DNA of 64,000 nt. Origin: Mycolicibacterium confluentis. GTDB lineage: Bacteria; Actinomycetota; Actinomycetes; Mycobacteriales; Mycobacteriaceae. The stretch covers positions 1,612,001 to 1,676,000 of the forward strand of contig NZ_AP022612.1 in NCBI RefSeq assembly GCF_010729895.1, in the 5' to 3' direction. This document shows, one piece after another, positions 1-8,374 of the stretch (positions within the stretch are counted from its first letter, which is position 1; each line of letters opens with the position of its first letter). Under the pieces are notes generated by a model that saw only the letters and a program-made list of their open reading frames with translations, was not told where the DNA came from and ran no database searches. The position numbers and the translations under genes are program-made.

Positions 1-600
1 GCAGTGCACGCCGTGGTTCTCGCCGTCGGGGGTGATCAGCTGGGCGAACACCGCGGCCACCCGCGCGGTTTCGGCCGCCCCGCCGATGTAGTCCTTGCGC
101 GACGACGGGGTGGGGGAGTCGATGACGAACTCTTCGGTGGCCGGGTCGTAGGTCGCGGTGGTCTCGATGGACTGCACATCGCTGCCGTGCCCGGTCTCGG
201 TCATGGCGAAGCAGCCCAGCAGGTCGAGGTCGATGATGCGCCGGACGTACGCGCTGTGGTGGCGCTCGGTGCCCAGGTTCTCGATGGCGCCGCCGAACAG
301 GCCCCACTGCACGCCCGCCTTGACCATCAGCGACAGGTCGCTCATGGCCAGCATCTCGATCCGCGTGACGGCCGCTCCGACGTCACCGTTGCCGCCGTGG
401 TCCTTCTTGAATCCGTCCTCGGCGGCGCCGTGGGCGGCCATGATGCGAAGCTGTTCGCCGACCTTGGTGCGGGCGATCACGGTGTTCGGCGTGTAGTGGG
501 GGCGGAAGACTTCATTGCTCAACTCGGTGCGCACGGCGTTCTTGACGTCGCGCCAGCGCCCGTCGAGGGCGTTCCTCACATGCTCCGCAGTCGTGGTCAT
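1..600 (-). CDS. Acyl-CoA oxidase/dehydrogenase family protein, C-terminus outside window
   Basis: Reading the minus strand from the ATG at 600 gives 200 codons open to the window edge. The stretch CFAMTETGHGSDVQSIETTA is the flavin/substrate-contact motif of acyl-CoA oxidases (FAMTE..HGS), and KDHGGNG upstream also fits that family. Such proteins are about 600-700 residues, so roughly two thirds of the gene lies outside. The expected role is FAD-dependent alpha,beta-oxidation of an acyl-CoA in fatty-acid or sterol side-chain breakdown. I cannot tell oxidase from dehydrogenase activity without the C-terminal half. It is transcribed away from the repeat-bounded gene at 889. Confidence 0.85.
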   Translation of the reverse strand, partial: MTTTAEHVRNALDGRWRDVKNAVRTELSNEVFRPHYTPNTVIARTKVGEQLRIMAAHGAAEDGFKKDHGGNGDVGAAVTRIEMLAMSDLSLMVKAGVQWGLFGGAIENLGTERHHSAYVRRIIDLDLLGCFAMTETGHGSDVQSIETTATYDPATEEFVIDSPTPSSRKDYIGGAAETARVAAVFAQLITPDGENHGVHC

Positions 601-776
601 TACCCGACGGTAGCCCTGAACCGCCCCCCGCAAACGTGACTCTGGCAACGTAGGTCAGCCTCACCCGCCTGCGGTCACAGAGATGGCGCTCAAAGGACAC
701 CCGTGTCCGAGCTCGAGCTGCCGCACGACTTCGATCACTCAGAGGTCAGCGGGTCGCCCGGCATTTCTTAGCGCCG

Positions 777-829
777 AGAAGAGGCTGGTTAACAGCCGAC
801 CTGGGACTTTGTGTACACCAGGCTCTTCT
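777..829. repeat. 53-bp interspersed repeat, copy 1
   Basis: One of three 53-bp copies (777-829, 1765-1817, 1848-1900). Each starts with a purine-rich AGAAGAG-type end and finishes with its near complement CTCTTCT. They share the interior core AACAGCC(GA)CCTGG followed by CTTTGTGTAC or a close variant. The complementary ends would let each copy fold into a hairpin. This copy lies in the gap between the oxidase start and the nuclease gene; I see nothing else in that gap. Confidence 0.8.
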
Positions 830-888
830 GAGCAGTTGTCCACAGCGGTGAATACCGCAATCCGGGGCTCGCCCGCACGATCTTCGGC

Positions 889-1779
889 ATGCAGAGACTG
901 GTCGTGGCATCGGAGGCCATCGCCTCGGGTCGACTGACGCGCCGCGAGCTCACCCGCGACTACAGCAGGGTGTACCGCAACGTCTACGTGCCCACCGGCA
1001 CCACATTGTCGGCTGCCGAGCGGGCGAAGGCCGCCTGGCTGTCCTCCGGCCGCGACGCCGTGATGTGCGGGTTGTCCGCGGCCGCACTGTTGGGCAGCAG
1101 GTGGATCCCCGACGACGCTCCCGCCGACGTGCTGGGTCGTCACCACCGCAGGGATGACGGCATCGTTGTCCACGCTGAACGCGTGCCGGCCGAGGAGTTG
1201 GTCTGGTGCCAGGGCGTCCGCTGCACCGACGTCGAGCGAACGGTGTTCGACCTGGGTCGTCGACTCCTTTTCCCAGAGAATCTGATTCGGGTCGATGCAC
1301 TGTTGAACGCGACGGGTGTGCCGGTCGAGGGGATCGCTGGAATCGCCGACAGGTATCGGGGCGCGCGCAACATCCGTCGCCTCGATGAAGTGCTGCGCCT
1401 TGCCGATGGCGGCGCCGAGTCACCCCAGGAGAGTCGGGTGCGGATCGTCCTGATCGAAGGTGGGCTCCCGCGCCCGGCCACGCAGATCAGGGTCGGCCGG
1501 AGGCGGGTCGACATGGGCTGGCCGGAGTGGAAGGTCGGCGTGGAATACGACGGCGCGCAGCACTGGACGGACATTGACCAGCATGGCGGCGACATCGCCA
1601 GGCTGGAGTACCTGCATCAGATGGACTGGGTGATCGTGCGAGTGGTCGCAGCGCACCTGCGAGACCCGCAGCTGATCATCGAGCGCGTGGTGGCGGCGTT
1701 GCGCGCGAAGGGTTGGCAGGGCTCGCTGGCGCCGGTGCAGATCGGGCCAGCCGTTCAGTCACCGAAAAGAGGCTGGTGA
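889..1779 (+). CDS. AbiEi-like/DUF559 nuclease-fold protein
   Basis: This 296-residue protein has two visible parts. Residues about 1-90 form a winged-helix-like start (VASEAIASGRLTRRELTRD, RVYRNVYVP) of the kind seen in AbiEi-type proteins. Residues about 180-270 resemble DUF559/Vsr-like nuclease folds: ES..R, then RRVDMGWPEWKVGVEYDG with acidic residues at expected catalytic spacing, followed by RLEYLHQMDWVIVRV. Such proteins are common in actinobacteria, often in multiple copies, with no settled role; some AbiEi proteins are antitoxins or phage-defence components. The start is the first ATG after the intergenic repeat. The last codons and the stop lie inside repeat copy 2, and copy 1 ends 59 bp before the start, so the gene is bounded by repeats. 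DNA cleavage is inferred only. Confidence 0.75.
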   Translation: MQRLVVASEAIASGRLTRRELTRDYSRVYRNVYVPTGTTLSAAERAKAAWLSSGRDAVMCGLSAAALLGSRWIPDDAPADVLGRHHRRDDGIVVHAERVPAEELVWCQGVRCTDVERTVFDLGRRLLFPENLIRVDALLNATGVPVEGIAGIADRYRGARNIRRLDEVLRLADGGAESPQESRVRIVLIEGGLPRPATQIRVGRRRVDMGWPEWKVGVEYDGAQHWTDIDQHGGDIARLEYLHQMDWVIVRVVAAHLRDPQLIIERVVAALRAKGWQGSLAPVQIGPAVQSPKRGW

Positions 1780-1817
1780 ACAGCCCTCCTGGCACTTTGT
1801 GTGAGGCGGGCTCTTCT
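1765..1817. repeat. 53-bp interspersed repeat, copy 2
   Basis: The second copy of the 53-bp element, same length as copies 1 and 3. It overlaps the 3' end of the nuclease gene: the terminal residues PKRGW and the stop codon are encoded within it. Copy 3 follows after 30 bp. Confidence 0.8.
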
Positions 1818-1847
1818 CGGAGAGGAGGGGACGTCGGCCCGTCGCCG

Positions 1848-1900
1848 AGAAGAGCCTAAAGAACAGCCGACCTGGGCTTTTATGTACGGCAGCCTCTTCT
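1848..1900. repeat. 53-bp interspersed repeat, copy 3
   Basis: The third copy, between the nuclease gene and the convergent MarR gene. Its ends AGAAGAGCCT and AGCCTCTTCT are partly complementary, so it could act as a bidirectional hairpin terminator between the two convergent genes. It is flanked by GTCGCCG and GGCGCCGAG, which extend the partial symmetry. Confidence 0.78.
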
Positions 1901-1929
1901 GGGCGCCGAGGGGATAGGGCGAGGGATTC

Positions 1930-2358
1930 CTAGCTGGTGGTGTCGAGCAGGCGGCGCAGCACCTCGACGGATGCCGCCAGCACCTCGCGGTCGGCGGCGT
2001 CCAATTCCTCGAGCATGGGATTGACGACCGCGGCCCGGTCAGCGCGTACTCGCTGCAGCGTGGCCCTGCCATCGTCGGTGATCCGGATCAACACCGCCCT
2101 GGCATCGGACGGATCGGGGGTGCGAGTCACCAGGCCGGCGTCTTCGAGTCGGCGCACCTGGGTGGTCATCGTCGGCTGTGCGCAGTTGTCCAATGCGGCC
2201 AGGTCCGAGATGCGGGCCTCGCCACGGTCTTCGACCATCGACAGCAGCCGGGCCTGAGCCCATGGCAGCGGAAGTCGAGTGCGCTGCGTCGCCATGCGGT
2301 TGAATCGAGCGACAACGGCGAGCAGGTCCACCCCGAGTTCGGTCGTGGTTGAAGGCAT
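1930..2358 (-). CDS. MarR-family transcriptional regulator
   Basis: A 142-residue winged-helix regulator. The recognition region runs from about residue 45 to 80 (RISDLAALDNCAQPTMTTQV), followed by the wing TRTPDPSDARAVLIRIT. The ATG at 2358 was chosen because the frame upstream of it is only a shadow of the opposite gene. It is divergent from the ECF transporter, with a perfect inverted repeat between them. Its position matches my recollection of Rv2327 beside Rv2326c/Rv2325c. It probably represses itself and perhaps the transporter; the ligand is unknown. Confidence 0.9.
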   Translation of the reverse strand: MPSTTTELGVDLLAVVARFNRMATQRTRLPLPWAQARLLSMVEDRGEARISDLAALDNCAQPTMTTQVRRLEDAGLVTRTPDPSDARAVLIRITDDGRATLQRVRADRAAVVNPMLEELDAADREVLAASVEVLRRLLDTTS

Positions 2359-2369
2359 AAGTGCGATAT

Positions 2370-2388
2370 TACATAGATTGGCTATGTA
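2370..2388. promoter_or_regulatory. Probable MarR operator
   Basis: TACATAGATTGGCTATGTA has 7-bp perfect arms with a 5-bp centre. It is AT-rich against a GC-rich background, 12 bp upstream of the MarR start and about 50 bp from the divergent transporter. This is the size and placement of a MarR dimer site. Binding is inferred. Confidence 0.7.
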
Positions 2389-2439
2389 GATCAAGCAAGG
2401 GCGCGTCGCCCCCGTCGACCGCCCTGGCAGAATCGTGAA

Positions 2440-4527
2440 ATGACTGCGACCCGGCCCAACGCCCCAGACACGCGGGCCCGGTCGCTGCGTCCCGCCGAAA
2501 TCGCCCAGGCCGCCGTCATGGCCGCCCTCACCGCTGCGTGCGCCGTGATCGCCGTCGTCGTGCCGTTCGCGCAGGGCGCTTCGCTGCTCGGCATGGTGCC
2601 GATGGGTCTGCTCGCGTATCGCTACCGGCTGCGGGTCCTGATCGCGGCCGCGTTCGCCGGCGCCATCATCGCGTTCCTCGTCGCCGGACTCGGCGGCTTC
2701 ATGACGGTGCTCAACAGCGCCTACATCGGCGGCCTGACGGGCGTGGTCAAACGCCGAGGCCGAGGCGCCCCGACCGTGCTGGTGTCCTCGGTCATCGCCG
2801 GACTGCTCTTCGGTGTGTTCGCGGTCGGCGCACTGACCATGCTGACGCGCCTGCGCTCGCTGCTGTTCGACACCATCGAGGCCAACGCGAAGGGCACCGC
2901 GCGGTTCCTCGAGGGCACCGCCGATTTCATCGCCAAAGCCGACTGGTGGCCCCTGCAGCGAGTCGCGGACGTGGTGAGGTGGCCCGCCGAACCCCTGCGT
3001 GACCTCGTCGCCGGCGCGCTGACCTACTGGCCGCTGCTCATCATGGGTTACTCGGTGATGATCATCCTGGTCGTCTCGATGATCGGCTATTGGGTGCTGT
3101 CGCGCGTGCTGGAGCGCCTGCGCGGCATCCCCGACGTGCACAAACTCGACACCCCACCCGATGGCGGCGCGGGCCCGCTGCCGGTGGCGTTGCGCGACGT
3201 GTCGTTCCGCTATCCCAAGGCCGAGCACGACGCCCTGGCGCCGCTGACTCTCGACATCAACGTCGGCGAGCACGTCGCGGTCACGGGCGCCAACGGCTCG
3301 GGCAAGACCACGCTGATGCTCGTCCTCGCCGGCCGCGAACCGACGGGCGGCACCGTCACCCGACCCGGCGCGGTGGCCCTCGGCGAGGCCGGCGGCACCT
3401 CGGTGGTGCTGCAGCACCCCGAAAGTCAGGTGCTCGGAACTCGCGTCGCCGACGACGTCGTGTGGGGCCTTCCGCCGGGCCGGCACGTCGACGTCGACGC
3501 GCTGCTGACCGAGGTGGGCCTGGCCGGTATGGGCGACCGCGACACCGGCGGCCTGTCCGGCGGTGAACTGCAGCGCCTGGCCGTCGCGGGTGCGCTGGCC
3601 CGCGACCCCGCGCTGTTGATCGCCGACGAGGTCACGTCGATGGTCGACCAGGCCGGTCGCGACGCCCTGCTGGATCTGCTCTCGGGGCTGCCCAAGCGGC
3701 ACCCGATGAGCGTCGTGCAGATCACCCACTACGCCGGCGAAGCCGAGGCGGCCGACCGCGTCGTCAGCCTCTCGGAATCTCTGGACAACACCGCGATGGT
3801 CGACGTCGCCGCCGTCCCGACGCCCGCGGGCTCGGTCGCGCACAGCGGCTCCGGCGCCCCGATCATCGAAGTCGTCGGCGTCGGCCACGAGTACAGCTCC
3901 GGCACACCGTGGGCCAAGTCCGCGCTGCGCGACGTCAGCTTCACGGTGCACGAGGGCGACGGCCTGCTGATCCACGGCGGCAACGGGTCGGGCAAGTCGA
4001 CGCTGGCCTGGATCATGGCCGGACTCATCGCCCCGTCTGAAGGACGCTGCCTGATCGCCGGAAAGCCTGCCGCCGAGCAGCGCGGTGAGGTGGCGGTCGC
4101 CTTCCAGGCCGCCCGCCTGCAACTGCTGCGCCCCCGCGTGGACCTGGAAGTCGCATCGGCGGCGGGCTTTTCACCCAACGACTCGGCTCGCGTCACGGCC
4201 GCCCTCGCTGCGGTCGGCCTCGACGCGGCCATCGCACGCCGGCGCATCGACCAGTTGTCCGGCGGACAGATGCGCCGAGTGGTGCTCGCCGGACTGCTGG
4301 CGCGCAAACCGCGCGTGCTGATCCTCGACGAACCCCTGGCCGGCGTCGATGCCGCCAACCAGCGCCACCTGCTGCGGCTTCTCGAGGACCTGCGCCGTGA
4401 GACCGGGTTGACGGTCGTGGTGATCTCGCACGACTTCGTCGGGTTGGAGGGGTTGTGCCCACGGATCCTGCATCTGCGTGACGGTGCGGTGGAGCCCTCG
4501 CCCACCCCGGTGAAGGGGATGAGCTGA
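2440..4527 (+). CDS. ECF transporter: fused S component and two ATPase domains
   Basis: A 695-residue protein. Residues about 20-230 are hydrophobic with several membrane helices and look like a DUF2232-type substrate-binding S component. Two ABC ATPase domains follow: Walker [10 protein letters not shown] near residue 283 with signature LSGGELQR, and Walker [10 protein letters not shown] near residue 512 with signature LSGGQMRR. The second Walker B is [12 protein letters not shown]. In ECF importers these parts are usually separate proteins; here S, A and A' are one polypeptide. The adjoining gene supplies the T component. It matches the size and position of Rv2326c from memory. The substrate (vitamin, metal or small organic) cannot be read from sequence. 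Confidence 0.9.
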   Translation: MTATRPNAPDTRARSLRPAEIAQAAVMAALTAACAVIAVVVPFAQGASLLGMVPMGLLAYRYRLRVLIAAAFAGAIIAFLVAGLGGFMTVLNSAYIGGLTGVVKRRGRGAPTVLVSSVIAGLLFGVFAVGALTMLTRLRSLLFDTIEANAKGTARFLEGTADFIAKADWWPLQRVADVVRWPAEPLRDLVAGALTYWPLLIMGYSVMIILVVSMIGYWVLSRVLERLRGIPDVHKLDTPPDGGAGPLPVALRDVSFRYPKAEHDALAPLTLDINVGEHVAVTGANGSGKTTLMLVLAGREPTGGTVTRPGAVALGEAGGTSVVLQHPESQVLGTRVADDVVWGLPPGRHVDVDALLTEVGLAGMGDRDTGGLSGGELQRLAVAGALARDPALLIADEVTSMVDQAGRDALLDLLSGLPKRHPMSVVQITHYAGEAEAADRVVSLSESLDNTAMVDVAAVPTPAGSVAHSGSGAPIIEVVGVGHEYSSGTPWAKSALRDVSFTVHEGDGLLIHGGNGSGKSTLAWIMAGLIAPSEGRCLIAGKPAAEQRGEVAVAFQAARLQLLRPRVDLEVASAAGFSPNDSARVTAALAAVGLDAAIARRRIDQLSGGQMRRVVLAGLLARKPRVLILDEPLAGVDAANQRHLLRLLEDLRRETGLTVVVISHDFVGLEGLCPRILHLRDGAVEPSPTPVKGMS

Positions 4528-5366
4528 TGACCGCGCCCACCAAACGGCAGCGTCGCCCGGTGGTGCTGATGCGCCCGGTACCCGGGCCGTCGCCCGTCCA
4601 TGACCTGTGGGCGGGAACGAAGCTGATTGCGGTGTTCGTGTTCTCGGCGCTGCTCACGTTCTACCCCGGCTGGATTCCGATCCTCGCCCTCGGCGTGCTG
4701 GTGTTGGTGGTCGCACGCCTGGCCCGCGTCACGCGCGGCACGCTGCCGACCATTCCGGTGTGGCTTTGGGCAATCATCGCCTTCGGCGCGTTCACCGCGG
4801 CTCTCGGCGGCGGCGGACCCGAAGTGACCTTGGGCTCAGTGGAATTCGGCCTAGGTGGGCTGCTGAACTTCACCCGGATCAACCTCCTGGCCGTGGTGCT
4901 GCTCGGGCTGTGCATGCTGGTGTCGTGGACCACGAACGTCGCCGATGTCGCGCCCGCGATCGCCACATTGGGCAGGCCGCTCAAGGTGTTCCGCATCCCG
5001 ATCGACGACTGGGCGGTGGCCACAGCGTTGGTGCTGCGCTCGTTCCCCATGCTGATCGACGAGTTCCGGGTGCTCTACGCGGCGCGCAGGCTGCGGCCGA
5101 GGCCGCACCTGAGCACCCGTCGGATGCGGTTCCGGCGGTGGGGATTCGATCTGGTGGATCTTCTGGCGGCAGCGATGACCACCGCGCTGCGCCGCGGCGA
5201 CGAGATGGGCGACGCGATCACCGCGCGCGGCGGCACCGGGCAGATCTCGGCGGCGCCGTCACGGCCGAAGCTGCGTGACTGGGTGGCGCTGGCCGTGGTG
5301 TTCGGCGTGTGTGCGGCCTGTGTGCTCTCCGAACTGTTCCTGCTGCCGACCGTTCCGACGCGCTGA
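4527..5366 (+). CDS. ecfT: ECF transporter transmembrane T component
   Basis: A 279-residue membrane protein with several hydrophobic helices (for example [20 protein letters not shown]). The cytoplasmic coupling region near the C-terminus carries the Ala-Arg-Gly signature ITARGG of EcfT proteins; a second basic helix (YAARRLRPR) precedes it. The ATG overlaps the stop of the ATPase gene by 1 bp (TGATG), implying translational coupling. It provides the scaffold that couples the two ATPase domains to the S domain fused upstream. It corresponds in position to Rv2325c as I recall it. Confidence 0.88.
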   Translation: MTAPTKRQRRPVVLMRPVPGPSPVHDLWAGTKLIAVFVFSALLTFYPGWIPILALGVLVLVVARLARVTRGTLPTIPVWLWAIIAFGAFTAALGGGGPEVTLGSVEFGLGGLLNFTRINLLAVVLLGLCMLVSWTTNVADVAPAIATLGRPLKVFRIPIDDWAVATALVLRSFPMLIDEFRVLYAARRLRPRPHLSTRRMRFRRWGFDLVDLLAAAMTTALRRGDEMGDAITARGGTGQISAAPSRPKLRDWVALAVVFGVCAACVLSELFLLPTVPTR

Positions 5367-5367
5367 C

Positions 5368-6678
5368 TCAGCGCTGCGCCGCGGTGTTGGCGGCGTGCTC
5401 GGCCTCGGCCAGCGCGCGTTCGACGGGTAGGCGCCCGAGGAACATCTCGTCGAAGAACGGCTTGATCGCCTGGAAGCCCGCGGCGAACCCGGCGCCCCCG
5501 GGCGCCTCGATGCGGGGGCCGTCGAGCACGTCGAAGAACGGTCGGACGTCGACACCCCGTCGCGTCCAGTAGTCGCGGTACACCCTCTGCGCCGCGAGCA
5601 CCGCGGGAATGGCCGACCCGGACCGGCCGACGTGGGCATTGCCTGCCTCGCTGCCGAGCCAGTCCAAGACGCGGCGGGTGGCCTCCGGATGTCGGGTCGC
5701 CGAACTGCCCGCCGCCACGATCCCGTTGGTCACGCTGACCCGGCCGGCCGGGCCCGCAGGCAGCAGTGCGACGCCCCACGTGAAGCTCGCCTGCGCGATG
5801 TTGGCCAGGTTGTAGGTGCCCGACTGGAACAGCGCCATGCGCCCGGCCAGGAACTGGTTGCGGGAGAAGTCGCCATTGTCGTTGGTGGCCGCGGCGGGCG
5901 GCGCCACATGATCGGTGTTGATCAGCGTGACCAGGTAGTCGAATGCGCGGGCGGCCTGCGGATTGTTGAACGTGAACCGGTCGGCGTCGGAGAAGGTGCC
6001 GCCCGCCGACCCGATGAAGTTGAGGTAGATGCCCTGCAGGTCGTTGGCCGCGTTGTAACCCCATTGCCGTACCCGGGTGGGGTCGAATCCCGGGGTGGAT
6101 GCGGTGCGGCCCGCGGCGTCGACCGTGAGGCGGGCCGCCAGTGGGCGCAGGGAGTCGTCGGGGCCGCCCCAGCGCAGTGTGTCGAGGACGCCCGCGTCCA
6201 CGCCCGCGGCCGTCAGCAGGTCGGCGTTGTAGTACAGCGCGATGCCGGCGTCGGTGAGTTGCGGGACGCCCCAGAGTGTTCCGTTGCGGGTGAACTGCTC
6301 GACAACCGAGGGCTCCCACGCCGACGACGGCGTGATGGGCATGAGTCGGCCGCTGTCGGCGTATTCGGCGAAGTAGCTGTTGCTGATCCAGAAGATGTCG
6401 TCAGCGCTGCCACCGGCCACGTCGGTGCGCAGCGTGTCGAAGTAGCTGGCGTAGGCGACGGTGTTGATGCGGACGTCGACGTCGGGGTTGGCCGCGGTGA
6501 ACGCGTCGAACGACTCCCGATACGCCGCAGCCACCTGTTGGTCCCACAACCGGACGGTGACGACGGTGCGCCCGGACGGGTCGGTGTCACGGCCCAACAG
6601 CACCGCGGAGACCACCAGGATGACCGCAAGAGCCAGCACCCCGAGGGCGAACAGCGTCGAGAACCGCGGCCGCGTCAT
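5368..6678 (-). CDS. uspC: Sugar ABC transporter substrate-binding protein UspC
   Basis: A 436-residue extracellular solute-binding protein of the sugar-binding (MalE-like) class. Residues 1-30 form one hydrophobic segment (LFALGVLALAVILVVSAVLL), then VTVRLWDQQVAAAYRESF begins the binding fold. There is no lipobox cysteine, so it appears to be held by an N-terminal membrane helix rather than lipidated. The start ATG overlaps the uspB stop (ATGA). With the two permeases next to it this matches the mycobacterial UspABC importer, reported for amino-sugar uptake. No ATPase gene is adjacent, so a shared MsiK-like ATPase elsewhere is probable. It converges on ecfT with 1 bp between. Confidence 0.88.
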   Translation of the reverse strand: MTRPRFSTLFALGVLALAVILVVSAVLLGRDTDPSGRTVVTVRLWDQQVAAAYRESFDAFTAANPDVDVRINTVAYASYFDTLRTDVAGGSADDIFWISNSYFAEYADSGRLMPITPSSAWEPSVVEQFTRNGTLWGVPQLTDAGIALYYNADLLTAAGVDAGVLDTLRWGGPDDSLRPLAARLTVDAAGRTASTPGFDPTRVRQWGYNAANDLQGIYLNFIGSAGGTFSDADRFTFNNPQAARAFDYLVTLINTDHVAPPAAATNDNGDFSRNQFLAGRMALFQSGTYNLANIAQASFTWGVALLPAGPAGRVSVTNGIVAAGSSATRHPEATRRVLDWLGSEAGNAHVGRSGSAIPAVLAAQRVYRDYWTRRGVDVRPFFDVLDGPRIEAPGGAGFAAGFQAIKPFFDEMFLGRLPVERALAEAEHAANTAAQR

Positions 6679-7487
6679 TTCAGCCCCGTCACCACGATCG
6701 AGCGCACGATGTGGCGTTGGAACACCAGGAACAGCACGATCAGCGGGACGATCGCGACCGTGGTCGCGGCCATCACCAGCGTCCACTGCGCGTTGTACTG
6801 CGACTGCAGGCCCGCCGTGGCCACCGTCAGCACCCGCCACTGCGACCCACTCGTGATCACCAACGGCCACATGAACGAATTCCATTGGCTGACCACGGTG
6901 ATCAACGCGAGGGTCACCAGGATGGGCCGACTGGCCGGCAGCACGACGTGCACCAGCACGTCGAGGGTGTTGGCGCCGTCGATGCGCGCGGCCCGTTCCA
7001 GATCACGCGGGATGGACCGAAAGTGCTCCCGCAGCAGGAAGATTGCATACGGCGACCCGAAGACGAACGGCAACACCAGTGCCCAGAAGGTGTTTCGCAT
7101 CCCCACCTGGGCCATCATCAGATACAGCGGCACCACGGTCACCGTCGCGGGCACCATCAGGGTCGCGACGTACACCCAGAAGAGCCCATCCCGGCCCGGA
7201 AACTCCAGGCGCGCGAACGCATAGGCGGCCAGCACCGAGAAGGTCAGTTGGCCCACCAGAATGACGGCGGTCATCAGCGCGGTGACCAGCAGTGCGCGGC
7301 CGAACCCGAATTCGGTCAGGCCCGTGTAGTTGGCCAGCGTCGGCGGATCCGGCAGCGACAGGGGAGATCCGGTGGCGAACTGCTCGGCTGAGGTGACCGA
7401 CGTCAGCAGCGCGAGCCCGAACGGCGCCAGCGTGATCACCGCGCCGACGGCCAGGCCCAGGTAGATCAGCGCGTTACGTGAGTTCAT
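6675..7487 (-). CDS. uspB: Sugar ABC transporter permease UspB
   Basis: A 270-residue MalG-type permease with six predicted membrane helices. The conserved EAA loop reads ERAARIDGANTLDVLVHVVLPASRP (start and end quoted in short form: ERAARIDGAN ... LPASRP), where the transporter ATPase docks. Its start overlaps the end of uspA by 14 bp and its stop overlaps the uspC start. It should pair with UspA to form the channel of the UspABC importer. Confidence 0.9.
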   Translation of the reverse strand: MNSRNALIYLGLAVGAVITLAPFGLALLTSVTSAEQFATGSPLSLPDPPTLANYTGLTEFGFGRALLVTALMTAVILVGQLTFSVLAAYAFARLEFPGRDGLFWVYVATLMVPATVTVVPLYLMMAQVGMRNTFWALVLPFVFGSPYAIFLLREHFRSIPRDLERAARIDGANTLDVLVHVVLPASRPILVTLALITVVSQWNSFMWPLVITSGSQWRVLTVATAGLQSQYNAQWTLVMAATTVAIVPLIVLFLVFQRHIVRSIVVTGLK

Positions 7488-8343
7488 AGCTGATCCGTCG
7501 GCGGAAGTAGAGGTGCTGGACGATGGTCACCCCGACCAGGATCACGAACAGCACGATGGCCATGACGGCCGCGCGCCCGATGGCCGCGGCGCCGAACGCC
7601 TCGGCGTAGATGCGATGGGCCACCAGATCGGTGCGGTTCTGCGGGCCGCCGCCGGTCAGGGCGTACACGGTGTCGAACACCTGCGCCGCGCTGATCACGC
7701 CCGTCACGGCGACGAAGAACAGCGTCGGGCGCAGCATCGGCACGGTGATCCGCGTGAATCGCTGCCACGCCGACGCGCCGTCGACCAGTGCCGCGGCCTG
7801 GATCTGCGGCGGGATGGCCAGGATGCCCGCCACGAAGAACAGCGTGGTGTAGCCGACGTTGGACCACACGGTCACGGCCGACACCATGGGCAGGGCCAGG
7901 CCCGGGTCGGTGAGCCAGTCGATCTGATGACCGAGCACCGTGCTGACCGCGCCGTCGGTCGGCGCCAGGATCCACCGCCACAGCACCGCGATCGCCAGGG
8001 GTGCGCACACCCACGGCAGCACGTAGATCGTGCGGAACACGCCGCTGCCGGGAAGTTCGCGTGCCAGCAGAACGGCCGCCGCCAAGCCCAGAATGATCTG
8101 TGCGGGCACCACCAGCACGATGAACACACACGTCACCAGCAGCGACCCGCCGAAATTCGGATCCGTGAGCACCGCGTGCCAATTGTCCAGCCCCACATAG
8201 CGGATGGGGCCCAGCAGATCCCAGCGGTGCAGGCTCAGCCACACCACGACCAGCATCGGCAGCAGCAGGAACGCCGCGACGCCGAACAGGCTCGGCGCCA
8301 ACAGCGCATACGCCAGCGCGGCTGTCTGTCTGCGCCTGGGCAT
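7474..8343 (-). CDS. uspA: Sugar ABC transporter permease UspA
   Basis: A 289-residue MalF-type permease. Start MPRRRQTAALAYALL at 8343 was chosen because residues upstream are not membrane-like and would run towards the divergent regulator start. It shows six helices and the EAA loop AALVDGASAWQRFTRITVPM. It is the first gene of the uspABC operon on this strand, divergent from the PucR gene only 31 bp away, so regulatory sequence must be shared or very short. Confidence 0.9.
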   Translation of the reverse strand: MPRRRQTAALAYALLAPSLFGVAAFLLLPMLVVVWLSLHRWDLLGPIRYVGLDNWHAVLTDPNFGGSLLVTCVFIVLVVPAQIILGLAAAVLLARELPGSGVFRTIYVLPWVCAPLAIAVLWRWILAPTDGAVSTVLGHQIDWLTDPGLALPMVSAVTVWSNVGYTTLFFVAGILAIPPQIQAAALVDGASAWQRFTRITVPMLRPTLFFVAVTGVISAAQVFDTVYALTGGGPQNRTDLVAHRIYAEAFGAAAIGRAAVMAIVLFVILVGVTIVQHLYFRRRISYELT

Positions 8344-8374
8344 CGGTCCATTAAACCGCCGATAAGCTCGGATC

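Noticed and set aside
889..1779. Simple insertion sequence flanked by inverted repeats
   Set aside because: No transposase motif, and the flanking elements are complete 53-bp repeats in direct orientation, not terminal inverted repeats with a target duplication.
1930..4122. A minus-strand open frame continuing upstream of the MarR gene through the ECF gene
   Set aside because: Only the part from 2358 downwards has MarR motifs; the rest is a shadow of the ATPase gene.
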